DNA from: Acidimicrobiaceae bacterium
GTDB lineage: Bacteria > Actinomycetota > Acidimicrobiia > Acidimicrobiales > RAAP-2
Reading direction: 5' to 3'
NCBI GenBank assembly: GCA_003133545.1
Contig: PKYA01000108.1
Location: 1-50,563, forward strand
Length of the DNA stretch: 50,563 nt
The notes below the pieces were generated by a model that was given only the letters and a program-made list of their open reading frames with translations, did not search any database and was not told where the DNA came from. Below are positions 34,919 to 43,360 of this stretch, in pieces. Made by a program: the position numbers and the translations under genes. The first letter of the stretch is position 1. Each line of letters begins with the position of its first letter.

Positions 34919-36910
34919 ATGGACTCCGCCCACGTGTGCGAGGTCGCCTTCTCGGGTGACGACCTCTTGGAGATGCACCGCCGCATGCTGGTGATCAGAG
35001 GCTTCGAGGAGCGGGTGGCCACCCTGTACCGCAACGGCGAGGTGCCGGGGTTCGTCCATCTCTCCACGGGGCAAGAGGCCTCCGCCGTCGGGGCGTGCTG
35101 GCCCCTGCGGTCGACCGACGTCATCACGTCGACTCATCGCGGCCATGGGCACTGCCTCGCGAAGGGCCTTGCACCACTCGGCATGTTTGCCGAGTTGATG
35201 GGCAAGGACCTGGGCACGAACCGCGGTCGGGGTGGCTCCATGCACATCGCCGATCCCAGTATTGGGATCTTCGGGGCGAACGGAATCGTCGCCGCCGGGA
35301 TTCCGATTGCCGTGGGAGCGTCCGTGGCGTCGCTGCTCCGCGCCGATGGCGGTGTGGCGGTGGCGTTCTTCGGAGATGGGGCCGTGGCACAGGGCGCGTT
35401 CCACGAGGCGGTGAACCTCGCGGCCGTGTGGCAGCTCCCGGTCATCTTCTGGTGCGAGAACAACGGGTATGCAGAGTTCTCGCCGTCGGCAACACAGCAC
35501 GCGGCAACCCTCGAACGCCGTGCCGCGGGATACGGCGCCGCCTACGTCGCCGTCGACGGGAACGACGTCGCCGCGACGGCCAGCGTGATGAGTCGGGTCG
35601 TGGAAGGGGCCCGCGACGGACGGGGTCCGACGATCGTCGAGGCCAGCACCTACCGCTGGCACGGCCACTATGAGGGTGACCCCCAGCGCTACCGAGAGCC
35701 CGCGGAACTCGAAGAGTGGAAGGATCGAGACCCGATCGTCCTCCACGCAAAACGACTCGAGACGGCGGGGATCAGTGCGGCGCGGATCGCATCGCTGGAG
35801 TCGTCAGTAGCCCAAGAGCTCGACGAAGCGGTCGAAGCTGCTCAGGGGCTCGCCCCACCCGACGCCGGCACGATCGGATATTTCGTGACCCGCCCTCGCC
35901 CCCACATCGCCGAGCCGTTGCGGCCGGCCGAGGATGCACCGATCTTCCGCACGATGGACGCCATCCATTCCGCCCTCGAATTCGAGCTGGCGAGCGACCA
36001 CCGCGTGTTCCTCGCTGGTATCGACGTGGCCCAAGGTGGCAACGTCTTCGGCCTCATGCGGGGGCTCCACGAAAAGTTCGGTGACCGCGTCCGCGATACG
36101 CCCATTTCGGAGACGGCGATCATGGGTCTGGGCGTCGGTGCTGCCATGGCAGGTATGCGCCCAGTGGTCGAGATCATGTATCTCGACTTCATCGGCGTCT
36201 GCCTCGACCAGCTTCTCAACCAGGCCGCAAAGATGCCGTTCATGACGGGCGGAACGGCCGAGATGTCCCTCACCGTCCGAACGCAGTTCGGCGCCGGGCG
36301 CTCGTCGGGAAGTCAACACTCCCAGAGCCTCGAAGCGCTGCTCGCCCATATTCCAGGACTCAGCGTCGTGATGCCATCGACTCCTGCCGACACGTACGGC
36401 CTACTGAGAGCAGCCATCCAGGACCCGAATCCCGTGATCTTCATTGAGAACCGGCTCCTCTACGGTATGAAAGGCCCACAGCCATCCTCTGACTACATCC
36501 TTCCCATCGGCACATCCGCAGTCGTGCGCACCGGGAGCGACATCACTGTCGTGTCAGTCTCACGGATGGTCCACGAGGCGCTCGCTGCCGCCGAGGTCGT
36601 CGCCGGCGAAGGCATCTCCGTCGAGGTCATCGACCTCAGGACCGTGGCTCCCCTCGACATGACACCCGTCCTCGAGTCGGTGCACAAGACCAGCCGCCTC
36701 CTGATCGCCCACGAAGCGGTCGTACCCTTCGGGATTGGTGCGGAAATCGCCGCCGTCGTGGCCCGTGAAGCGTTCTGGGACCTCGACGCGCCGATAATCC
36801 GAGTAGGCGCCGCGCCCACTCCCCCTCCCTATGCACCGAATCTCGAGAAGGTGTGGCTGCCCGATCGTGAGGACATCGCGGCGGCGCTCCGGCGGCTTGC
36901 CGGCGTGTAG
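34919..36910 (+). CDS. Fused E1 alpha-beta thiamine-diphosphate dehydrogenase
   Basis: The protein is 663 aa. Residues 1-335 are an E1-alpha domain: GFVHLSTGQEASAVG, THRGHGHCLAKG, GRGGSMHIAD and the ThDP/Mg site FFGDGAVAQGAFHEAVNLA ending in CENNGYA. Residues 340-663 are E1-beta: GIDVAQGGNVFGLMRGL, TPISETAIMGLGVGAAM, VEIMYLDF and the C-terminal IDLRTVAPLD. The class includes pyruvate, acetoin and branched 2-oxoacid dehydrogenases, which decarboxylate or cleave a keto substrate and pass the acyl to a lipoyl E2. No E2 or E3 lies in the window. ATG 34919 is preferred over a longer start at 34826. Confidence 0.9.
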   Translation: MDSAHVCEVAFSGDDLLEMHRRMLVIRGFEERVATLYRNGEVPGFVHLSTGQEASAVGACWPLRSTDVITSTHRGHGHCLAKGLAPLGMFAELMGKDLGTNRGRGGSMHIADPSIGIFGANGIVAAGIPIAVGASVASLLRADGGVAVAFFGDGAVAQGAFHEAVNLAAVWQLPVIFWCENNGYAEFSPSATQHAATLERRAAGYGAAYVAVDGNDVAATASVMSRVVEGARDGRGPTIVEASTYRWHGHYEGDPQRYREPAELEEWKDRDPIVLHAKRLETAGISAARIASLESSVAQELDEAVEAAQGLAPPDAGTIGYFVTRPRPHIAEPLRPAEDAPIFRTMDAIHSALEFELASDHRVFLAGIDVAQGGNVFGLMRGLHEKFGDRVRDTPISETAIMGLGVGAAMAGMRPVVEIMYLDFIGVCLDQLLNQAAKMPFMTGGTAEMSLTVRTQFGAGRSSGSQHSQSLEALLAHIPGLSVVMPSTPADTYGLLRAAIQDPNPVIFIENRLLYGMKGPQPSSDYILPIGTSAVVRTGSDITVVSVSRMVHEALAAAEVVAGEGISVEVIDLRTVAPLDMTPVLESVHKTSRLLIAHEAVVPFGIGAEIAAVVAREAFWDLDAPIIRVGAAPTPPPYAPNLEKVWLPDREDIAAALRRLAGV

Positions 36911-36924
36911 GTGAGGAGGCGAGA

Positions 36925-37857
36925 GTGCAGAAGCTGAACACCTACAGATTCGACGGGCGGGTGGCGGTCATTACCGGCGCCGGCCGCGGCATCGGGCGCG
37001 CCTACGCGCTTCTGCTCGCCGAGCGCGGCGCGGATGTCGTGGTGAACGACCTTGGAGGCGCCATGGACGGCGGCGGAACCGACCCCCAGCCGGCCCGGAG
37101 CGTCTCCGATGAGATCCTCGAAGCGGGGGGAAAGGCCATCCCCGATACGAGCGACGTGTCGACCGTCGAGGGAGGTCACTCGCTGATCGAGGCGGCGATG
37201 GCAGAGTTCGGGCGTGTCGACATACTGATCAACAACGCGGGCACCATCCGATGGGGCGGCCTTCCTGAAGCCGACGCCGACAATCTCCAGAGCCACCTCG
37301 CCGTACATGTCGGAGGGTCGTTCAACACGACCCGTGCCGCCTGGCCGCACATGGTGCAGCACGCGTACGGCCGCGTCGTCATGACGACTTCGACGGGGAT
37401 GTTCGGCCTCGCCGACAACCTCGGCTACGCCACGGCGAAGGCTGCCGTCATCGGTATGACCCGCAGTCTGGCGGTCGCCGGTGCAGCGCACAACATCAGG
37501 ACCAACCTCATCGCGCCCAACGCATGGACGAGGATGGCCTCGCGCCCTGCGGAAGGGTACGTCCCACCGCCCGCCGCCCCACACATGGAGCCCGAGCTCG
37601 TGGCACCCATGGTCGCCTACCTGGCGCATGAAGCCTGCGATGTCAGCGGCGAGATCTACATGGCCGGGGCCGGGCGGTTTGCACGCATTTTCATCGCCGC
37701 CACCCAAGGGTTCCTCGACCCGAAACCGGGGCAGGCGACGATCGAAGCCGTTGCGGAGAACTGGGCGAAGATCAACGACGAGACCGGCTACTACGTACCG
37801 GCGGATCTCATGGACTGGTCGGCGCACTACATGGGACACCGAGGCCGATCCCGTTGA
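36925..37857 (+). CDS. SDR oxidoreductase, (3R)-hydroxyacyl-CoA dehydrogenase-like
   Basis: The protein is 310 aa, longer than plain SDRs. TGAGRGIGRAYALLLAERGADVVVNDLGG is the form seen in the multifunctional-enzyme-2 (17beta-HSD4) dehydrogenase domain, where VVVNDLGG binds NAD. NNAGTIR follows, and the catalytic Tyr/Lys are in GYATAKAAVIG. A C-terminal stretch after EIYMAGAGRFARIF is also typical of that group. It would oxidise a 3-hydroxyacyl-CoA. GTG 36925 follows GAGGAGG and lies 14 bases after the E1 gene, so they form an operon. Confidence 0.88.
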   Translation: MQKLNTYRFDGRVAVITGAGRGIGRAYALLLAERGADVVVNDLGGAMDGGGTDPQPARSVSDEILEAGGKAIPDTSDVSTVEGGHSLIEAAMAEFGRVDILINNAGTIRWGGLPEADADNLQSHLAVHVGGSFNTTRAAWPHMVQHAYGRVVMTTSTGMFGLADNLGYATAKAAVIGMTRSLAVAGAAHNIRTNLIAPNAWTRMASRPAEGYVPPPAAPHMEPELVAPMVAYLAHEACDVSGEIYMAGAGRFARIFIAATQGFLDPKPGQATIEAVAENWAKINDETGYYVPADLMDWSAHYMGHRGRSR

Positions 37858-37896
37858 CCATGCCGCATCGGCCTCTCGTCGTTGGTAGCCCGTTGC

Positions 37897-39477
37897 TCAG
37901 ATCCGGGCCCGTAGTTCTCGCTTCAGCACCTTCCCCGAAGGGTTCCGGGGGAGCGCATCGACGAGGACCACAGCTTTTGGGATCTTGAACCTCGCCAGTT
38001 GCTGGCGACAGTGCTCGACGATCTCGTCCGGGGTCGTCGTCGCGGCCCGGGTCAAAACGACGAACGCGACAGGGACTTCCCCCCATTGCGTATCAGGGCG
38101 CCCCACCACTGCCGCTTCGAGGACTGCGTCGTGCTCATAGAGCACGCGTTCGATCTCGGAGCTGGCAATGTTCTCCCCGCCCGAGACGATCATGTCCTTG
38201 AGTCGGTCGACGATGTAGAGATACCCATCGTCATCCTTCAGTCCAATGTCCCCTGTGTGGAACCACCCACCGCCGAACGCCGCGCGCGTTGCGTCGGGAT
38301 CGCGCCAATAGCCCTTGAACACCTTTGGGCCGCGCAGGACAACCTCGCCACGCGCACCCGCTGGCAATGAGCTTCCATTCTCGTCCCAGATGTCGACCTC
38401 GAGATACTGACAGGGCCTCCCGACGCTTCCGGCCTTTGTCCGGGCGCTCGCCTTGTCCAAAAAGGTGTCGCCCGAAACGGTTTCGGTCAGACCGTAGGCG
38501 TCCGCGAACCATGCGGATGGAAACGCTCTTTGCAGCCGCTCTATGAAGGGGATCGGCATCTTCTCTCCGCCACCGATGAGCAATCGGACCGACGAAAGGT
38601 CTCGTTCATCGACTCCGGGAAGATCAAGGACGGCCCGAACCATTGAGGGTGCCATCCACACCGTCGTCACGCGCGACCGCTCTATCTCGTCGACGACCTT
38701 TTCGCCATCGAAGCTCTGGTGGATGATGATGGTTGCCCCCACGGCAATCAAGGAGGTCGTGGTCAGGTCGAGCGCTCCCACGTGGTACAAGGGCCCGCAG
38801 GCCAGACCGATATCAGCACTGCTGAGCTCGAATTCAGCGATGTGTGCGTAGTTCTTCCAGGCCAAGTTGTCGTAGGTGATCATCACTCCCTTCGGTCGGC
38901 CGGTCGTGCCCGACGTGTACATGAGTCGATGAACGTCGTCCCCATGGACGGGTGCCCGCACCGGAACAGCCGATCCGGCGCACAGGTCGGAGAAGAACTC
39001 CCAGCCCGCCGATTCGGTGCGTGAGATACACACACGGACGAGGTCGTCACGTCCCGTCGTGGCGGCATTGGCGAGCTCAACGAGTTCGACGTCGCAGACC
39101 AGGGCGCGAGCTTCGGAGTGCTCGAGGATGAACACCAGCTCCGGCGCGGCAAGCCGCCAGTTGAGCGGCATCGCAATTGCTCCGAGGAAATTGGCGCCGA
39201 AGATGGTGGCCAAGAACTCGATGCTGTTGTAGGCGAGCAATCCAACAACGTCGCCTGCGCGTACACCTCGCGCCGCCAACCCACCCGCCAGCGCAGCTGA
39301 TCGCTCGAGCATCCCCTGATAGGTGACGACGTCGTCCCCGAAAGTAGCGAACGGTTTGTCGGGCGTGCGTCGTGCGTGGTGCTCGAGGACGCCGAGCCAG
39401 CTCATGTCGGGACTCATCCAAGACTGTGGTCCGGACCGCACCGAGATATCCGCCGGCTCATCCATTTCTCTGCTCAT
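37897..39477 (-). CDS. AMP-forming acyl-CoA synthetase (FadD-like)
   Basis: The protein is 526 aa. YTSGTTGRPKGVM near residue 185, AYGLTETVSGD near 310, GWFHTGDIGLKDDDGYLYIVDRLKDMIVSGGENI near 400, and NPSGKVLKREL at the end are the ANL motifs. It makes an acyl-CoA from an acid of the island's pathway. AGGAG lies 8 nt before ATG 39477; the frame's upstream extension to 39708 has no family sequence. A perfect -10 lies 49 nt upstream, in a gap shared with the frameshifted SDR gene. Confidence 0.93.
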   Translation of the reverse strand: MSREMDEPADISVRSGPQSWMSPDMSWLGVLEHHARRTPDKPFATFGDDVVTYQGMLERSAALAGGLAARGVRAGDVVGLLAYNSIEFLATIFGANFLGAIAMPLNWRLAAPELVFILEHSEARALVCDVELVELANAATTGRDDLVRVCISRTESAGWEFFSDLCAGSAVPVRAPVHGDDVHRLMYTSGTTGRPKGVMITYDNLAWKNYAHIAEFELSSADIGLACGPLYHVGALDLTTTSLIAVGATIIIHQSFDGEKVVDEIERSRVTTVWMAPSMVRAVLDLPGVDERDLSSVRLLIGGGEKMPIPFIERLQRAFPSAWFADAYGLTETVSGDTFLDKASARTKAGSVGRPCQYLEVDIWDENGSSLPAGARGEVVLRGPKVFKGYWRDPDATRAAFGGGWFHTGDIGLKDDDGYLYIVDRLKDMIVSGGENIASSEIERVLYEHDAVLEAAVVGRPDTQWGEVPVAFVVLTRAATTTPDEIVEHCRQQLARFKIPKAVVLVDALPRNPSGKVLKRELRARI

Positions 39478-39525
39478 CGAAGGAACTCCTGGCCGTGCCG
39501 CCCGACATCTCTCCTGATCTATTGA

Positions 39526-39548
39526 ATTATAGAACGACTGGTCGGAAC
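39526..39548. promoter_or_regulatory. Ligase promoter with TetR-like operator
   Basis: The minus strand has a perfect -10 TATAAT (39531-39526). Directly upstream, CGAC-TG-GTCG (39535-39544) is a palindrome of the kind TetR proteins bind, flanked by GAAC on both sides, in the promoter spacer. The divergent SDR gene may use TAGGAT (39550-39555) as its -10, so the site could govern both. The TetR gene at 41205-41879 is the nearest candidate binder. Confidence 0.5.
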
Positions 39549-39598
39549 ATAGGATAGAGTCAGGCCGAACAGGCTCCATACGCGCGTGGGGAACGGCA

Positions 39599-40377
39599 AT
39601 GCCAGAACGGATTGAGATACCTGACTTGTTCCCGAGCGTGAGAGACGTCAGCGCCAAGCGTGTCGTCATCACCGGGCCGGGCGCGGTCTGGGCGAATTGA
39701 TCGCGCACGCCTTCTCCGAGGCGGGGGCCAAGGTGGCCTTGGTCGCGCGCACCGAGCGTGACCTAAAGGCCGTCGCCGACATGCTGCCAGGGCCGGCCCT
39801 GGTGTTCAGCGGTGACGTGCGCGACGCCGATTTCAACGAGGCTGTGGCGGACGGGACCGTGTCCGAGTGGGGCGGTCTGGATGTCTGGATCTGCAACGCC
39901 GGAATCTCGCCGATCGTCGCCGGACCACTCGACACCTCTCCGGAGGTGTGGCGAGATGTGATGGACGTCAACCTCACGGGCGCATTCCTCGGTGCTCGTG
40001 CTGCGGCTCGGGTCATGCGTGACGGCGGCCGGCTGATCTTCACGGGCTCGGTGCTGGGTGAGCGGCCATGCAAGGGTCTCGCGGCCTACAGCGCGTCCAA
40101 GGCCGGCCTCGTGGGTATGGCCAAGGGATTGGCGCTCGATCTGGGCCCTTCTGGGATCACCGTCAATGTCGTCGCACCTGGCTGGTTCGACTCACCCCTG
40201 ACCGAAGCGTGGACGCGCCATGACCAGCGATCTGCGCTCATCTTGGGCCATACGGCGCTGGCGCGATGGGGGCAGTCGGCTGATCTCGCCGGTGCCTTCC
40301 AGTTCTTGGCCTCCGACGCGGCGGCATTCGTTACCGGCACAGTGCTGAGTGTCGACGGGGGGTACCTCCTCGGATGA
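39599..40377 (+). pseudogene. SDR oxidoreductase split by a one-base deletion
   Basis: ATG 39599 opens a frame that reaches KRVVITGPGAVWAN and stops at base 39700. The rest of a normal SDR continues in another frame to 40377: ELIAHAFSEAGAKVALVARTERDL, CNAGISP, YSASKAGLVGMAKGLALDLGPSGITVNVVAPGW, SVDGGYLLG. Adding one G in the run at 39674-39676 restores TGAGRGLGELIAHAF, the exact cofactor motif, so a single base was lost from a G-run. All other catalytic residues (YxxxK) are intact. Either a very recent mutation or a sequencing error; the enzyme would be about 259 aa if whole. Confidence 0.88.
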
Positions 40378-40432
40378 GGGCTCTGGTCTGGTCGGACGCG
40401 CGGATCCGGCACCCTAGGAATGGAGGAGCGTG

Positions 40433-41179
40433 ATGGGCACCGAGCAACGCGTCATTGCGATCCTCGGTGCCGGCGGAGCTCTCGGCGGTGCCCTCACCCG
40501 GCAATTTTCCAGCGAATCGCCCGCCGGTTTGGTACTGAGCGATATCAGTGCTCCGTCCCTCGAGGCCACGATCGCAGGCTTGTCGGTCGATGGCGCCTCT
40601 ATTGAGACCGCGGTGGCGGATGTCAGCGATTTCCAACAAGTCGAAGCGGTGGTCGCGCGAGCTCTGGAACGGTTCGGCCGCCTCGACGTGCTGGTCAGCA
40701 ACGCCGGCGTCCCCTCGCCGAACGGCCGGATTCACAATCTGACTGCGGAGGACTGGGAGCGGGCCTTCCGAGTCAATGTCATGGGCCCGGTCAACGCGAT
40801 CCGTGCCGCGGTCCCCGCGATGCGCACGCAAGAATCGGGCTCCATCATCCTCACCGCCTCCGTGGCTGGTCTCACTGCGTGGACGCACGCATCTCCGTAC
40901 TGCGTGACCAAGGCAGCGGTGATCCACCTCGCCAAGGTGGCTGCTGTCGAGTATGCAAGCGACGGCATACGCGTTAACTGTGTGTGCCCCGGAACGTTCC
41001 TGTCGGCAATGCACGTGGATTTGCCTCCCGCTGCGATCGATGCGATCGCTGGCAAGCATCCGCTGGGTTTGGGCATGCCGACCGATCTCGTGGGTGCCTA
41101 TTCGTATCTCGCCAGTGATGCGTCTCGCTGGACGACCGGCTCAGCAATCGTCGTGGACGGCGGGTACGCGGCGCCGTAG
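40433..41179 (+). CDS. SDR-family oxidoreductase
   Basis: The protein is 248 aa. ILGAGGALGGALTRQF is the cofactor loop, a variant of TGxxxGxG with Gly-Ala-Gly-Gly. NAGVPSPN follows and the catalytic Tyr/Lys are in SPYCVTKAAVIHLAKV. It ends IVVDGGYAAP. GGAGGAG lies 4 nt before ATG 40433 (an adjacent GTG at 40430 is too close). Fifty-five bases behind the frameshifted SDR on the same strand, so probably the same transcript. The substrate is unknown. Confidence 0.9.
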   Translation: MGTEQRVIAILGAGGALGGALTRQFSSESPAGLVLSDISAPSLEATIAGLSVDGASIETAVADVSDFQQVEAVVARALERFGRLDVLVSNAGVPSPNGRIHNLTAEDWERAFRVNVMGPVNAIRAAVPAMRTQESGSIILTASVAGLTAWTHASPYCVTKAAVIHLAKVAAVEYASDGIRVNCVCPGTFLSAMHVDLPPAAIDAIAGKHPLGLGMPTDLVGAYSYLASDASRWTTGSAIVVDGGYAAP

Positions 41180-41204
41180 TTTCAGCAACGTTCCGGCCAA
41201 CTCC

Positions 41205-41879
41205 CTAGAGCGTGTCGGCGAAGACTCGCGTCACCCCGTCCGCCGTTTCCAGCGACGACACCGGCGACGAGTTTGCCACTCCCCACACGAAAATCTCCGC
41301 GAAGGACGCAGCAACCTGCTTAGCGGAGAGCCGGCCGTCCGCCTTTAACCACAAGTAGGTGTAATTGTGCATGCCGAGCCACGCACGAGCTGACAGCCGC
41401 GCATCGAGCGGGCGGAACTGGCCGGACTTGGAGCCCGCCTCGAAAACAGCCTCGACTCGTTGTTCGTACTCCCGTCGCCTCTTCCGGAACTGTTCGGCCC
41501 GCTCACCCGTGAGGGCGTGGAATTCGTGCAAGAACACCCAGACGTGGTCGGGATAGCGGACGATGACGTCCACCAACTCCTGGCCGAGCATCGCCAGTTG
41601 ATCCGCCGGCGAGCCACCGGCTAGTGCCACCCGATCTGCACCGAGCATGACCTCGTCCATGACGCGATCGTGGATGGCGGCAAGCAGCTGCTCCTTGGAG
41701 CCGATGTAGTAGTAGAGGGCACCCTTCCCGAGTTGGTTCGCTTCACACAGCTCGATCGTGCTGGTCGCGTGGTAGCCGCGTTGGGCGAACACCTTCGCAG
41801 AAAGGTCGACAATGGACTCTCGGCGTATGTGCCATTTCGCACTGCGCCGGGAGTCGTCCTGAGCTTTAACCTGGGGCAT
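41205..41879 (-). CDS. TetR-family transcriptional regulator
   Basis: The protein is 224 aa. The HTH lies at residues 18-65: IRRESIVDLSAKVFAQRGYHATSTIELCEANQLGKGALYYYIGSKEQLL. The C-terminal domain resembles the KstR2/FadR-like TetR group that responds to CoA esters, but that is only a general impression. ATG 41879 is used; GTG 41912 is longer. It is convergent to an SDR and lies after the acyl-CoA dehydrogenase on the same strand, 164 bases away. Confidence 0.9.
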   Translation of the reverse strand: MPQVKAQDDSRRSAKWHIRRESIVDLSAKVFAQRGYHATSTIELCEANQLGKGALYYYIGSKEQLLAAIHDRVMDEVMLGADRVALAGGSPADQLAMLGQELVDVIVRYPDHVWVFLHEFHALTGERAEQFRKRRREYEQRVEAVFEAGSKSGQFRPLDARLSARAWLGMHNYTYLWLKADGRLSAKQVAASFAEIFVWGVANSSPVSSLETADGVTRVFADTL

Positions 41880-42005
41880 CCTCTCGCCTTGTCCGCCGCG
41901 TAACCTGACCACCCATCTCGTACGCTGGGTGCGGTGCTACTGGCTCCTTATCGGCTGGCCACCGTAGCTTGCACTGTAGCAGGCGCCTTCTGGACCGACG
42001 CGAGA

Positions 42006-42026
42006 GGAGTGCTCCGTGCACACTCC
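42006..42026 (-). terminator. Hairpin after the acyl-CoA dehydrogenase gene
   Basis: GGAGTG and CACTCC form a perfect 6-bp stem around 9 nt, 17 bases past the stop codon of the acyl-CoA dehydrogenase. There is no U-tract, so terminator function is uncertain. Confidence 0.3.
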
Positions 42027-42043
42027 ATCTTGGCGGGCCAGAC

Positions 42044-43192
42044 TCAACAGCCCAACGCTCGAGCGATGACAACGTGCTGAATCTCGTTGGTACCTTCTCC
42101 GATCTCGAGAACCTTCGAATCGCAGTAGAAGCGAGCGACGGGAGAATCGAGCATGTAACCGACTCCCCCGTGGATCTGGACGGCCTCTGAAGCTGCCGAC
42201 GTTGCCACCCGGCTCGCCTTCAACTTCGCCATCGACGCCTCCTTCAAGAACGGCTGTCCGATGTCGCGCAGGTAGGCAGCGCGATATGTAAGCCAGCGAG
42301 CCGCCTCCAGTTCCGTGGCGATGTCGGCCAGTTTGAACTGCACCGCCTGGAATTGCGAGATGGGCCGGCCAAACTGGTGACGTTGCCGGGCATAGTCGGT
42401 TGCCATGTTGAGGACGGCTTGCGTCAGGCTGAGCGAGAGCGCTGCGATCGAGATCCGCCCCACTTCGAGGGCCGCGAGGAACTGTCGTAACCCAACGTCC
42501 GGATCGCCGACGAGGTGATCTTCGGGCACCCAGACATCGTCGAAATAAAGCTCACGCGTGTCGAGTCCCCGCCAACCGATTCCGCACATCTTGGGACCCA
42601 TCGTGAAGCCCGGCGTACTCTTCTCCACGACGAAGCTGCCAAACCGGGGCGCCTGCTCCTCGCCGGATTCCACCCGTGCCAGCAAGGTCACTCCGAACGA
42701 CATGTCCGTGCCGGCGTTGGAAATGAATGATTTCCTCCCGTTGATCAGCCAACCGCCATCGTGCCGCTTCGCCCGGGTGGTGATACTGCGCGTGTCAGAG
42801 CCTGCATCGGGCTCCGTCAGCCCGAAGGCGCCGAGCACACGCCCTTCGGCCAGCGGTCGCAGCCAGCGATCGCGTTGCATGTCGTTGCCGAACAGGTACA
42901 ACGGCAGCGACCCGATCGTCACGTGGGCCTGCCATGCCGCCGCAACCGATTGGTCCGCCAGACCGATCTGCTCCATAGCGGCGACAAAGCCCACCGTCGA
43001 CATGCCGATCCCTCCCCACTCCTCCGGGATCAGCATGCCCAACAGGCCCAACTGGCCCATCTCGCGGAGGAGATCGGTCGGACATTCGGCCCTCTCCCAC
43101 GCCGCGGGCGCCCGCCGGGCGATCTCGTTGGTCGCGAACTGGCGGCAGAGCTCAGCGAGGTCGCGTTCTGTGTCAGTCAGCGAGAAGTCCAT
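42044..43192 (-). CDS. Acyl-CoA dehydrogenase
   Basis: The protein is 382 aa, standard for the family. FAD-binding segments are FGLTEPDAGSD near residue 125 and FISNAGTDMSFG near 157; RQFGRPISQFQAVQFKLAD (as RHQFGRPI) near 270; and IHGGVGYMLDSPVARFYCDSK then EIGEGTNEIQ at the end, with the catalytic-base region. It removes two hydrogens from an acyl-CoA. ATG 43192 is clear; the frame stays open to 44563, but the extra is the antisense of the P450 gene. Divergent from P450 43361 across 168 bases. Confidence 0.95.
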   Translation of the reverse strand: MDFSLTDTERDLAELCRQFATNEIARRAPAAWERAECPTDLLREMGQLGLLGMLIPEEWGGIGMSTVGFVAAMEQIGLADQSVAAAWQAHVTIGSLPLYLFGNDMQRDRWLRPLAEGRVLGAFGLTEPDAGSDTRSITTRAKRHDGGWLINGRKSFISNAGTDMSFGVTLLARVESGEEQAPRFGSFVVEKSTPGFTMGPKMCGIGWRGLDTRELYFDDVWVPEDHLVGDPDVGLRQFLAALEVGRISIAALSLSLTQAVLNMATDYARQRHQFGRPISQFQAVQFKLADIATELEAARWLTYRAAYLRDIGQPFLKEASMAKLKASRVATSAASEAVQIHGGVGYMLDSPVARFYCDSKVLEIGEGTNEIQHVVIARALGC

Positions 43193-43360
43193 GCGCGCAC
43201 GATAGGAGACCGGTCGGTACAGCATCCAGCGCGAAAGCACCGCACGCAGGCCGCACGTGCGAGCTCGTCGCACCCGCTCGGGTGCCAGGAGCGGTTGACG
43301 CACCCTCAGCACCATGCTAAGCAACTGCACAGCATTGGGTGCAGGAGGATCGGAGCTGCC

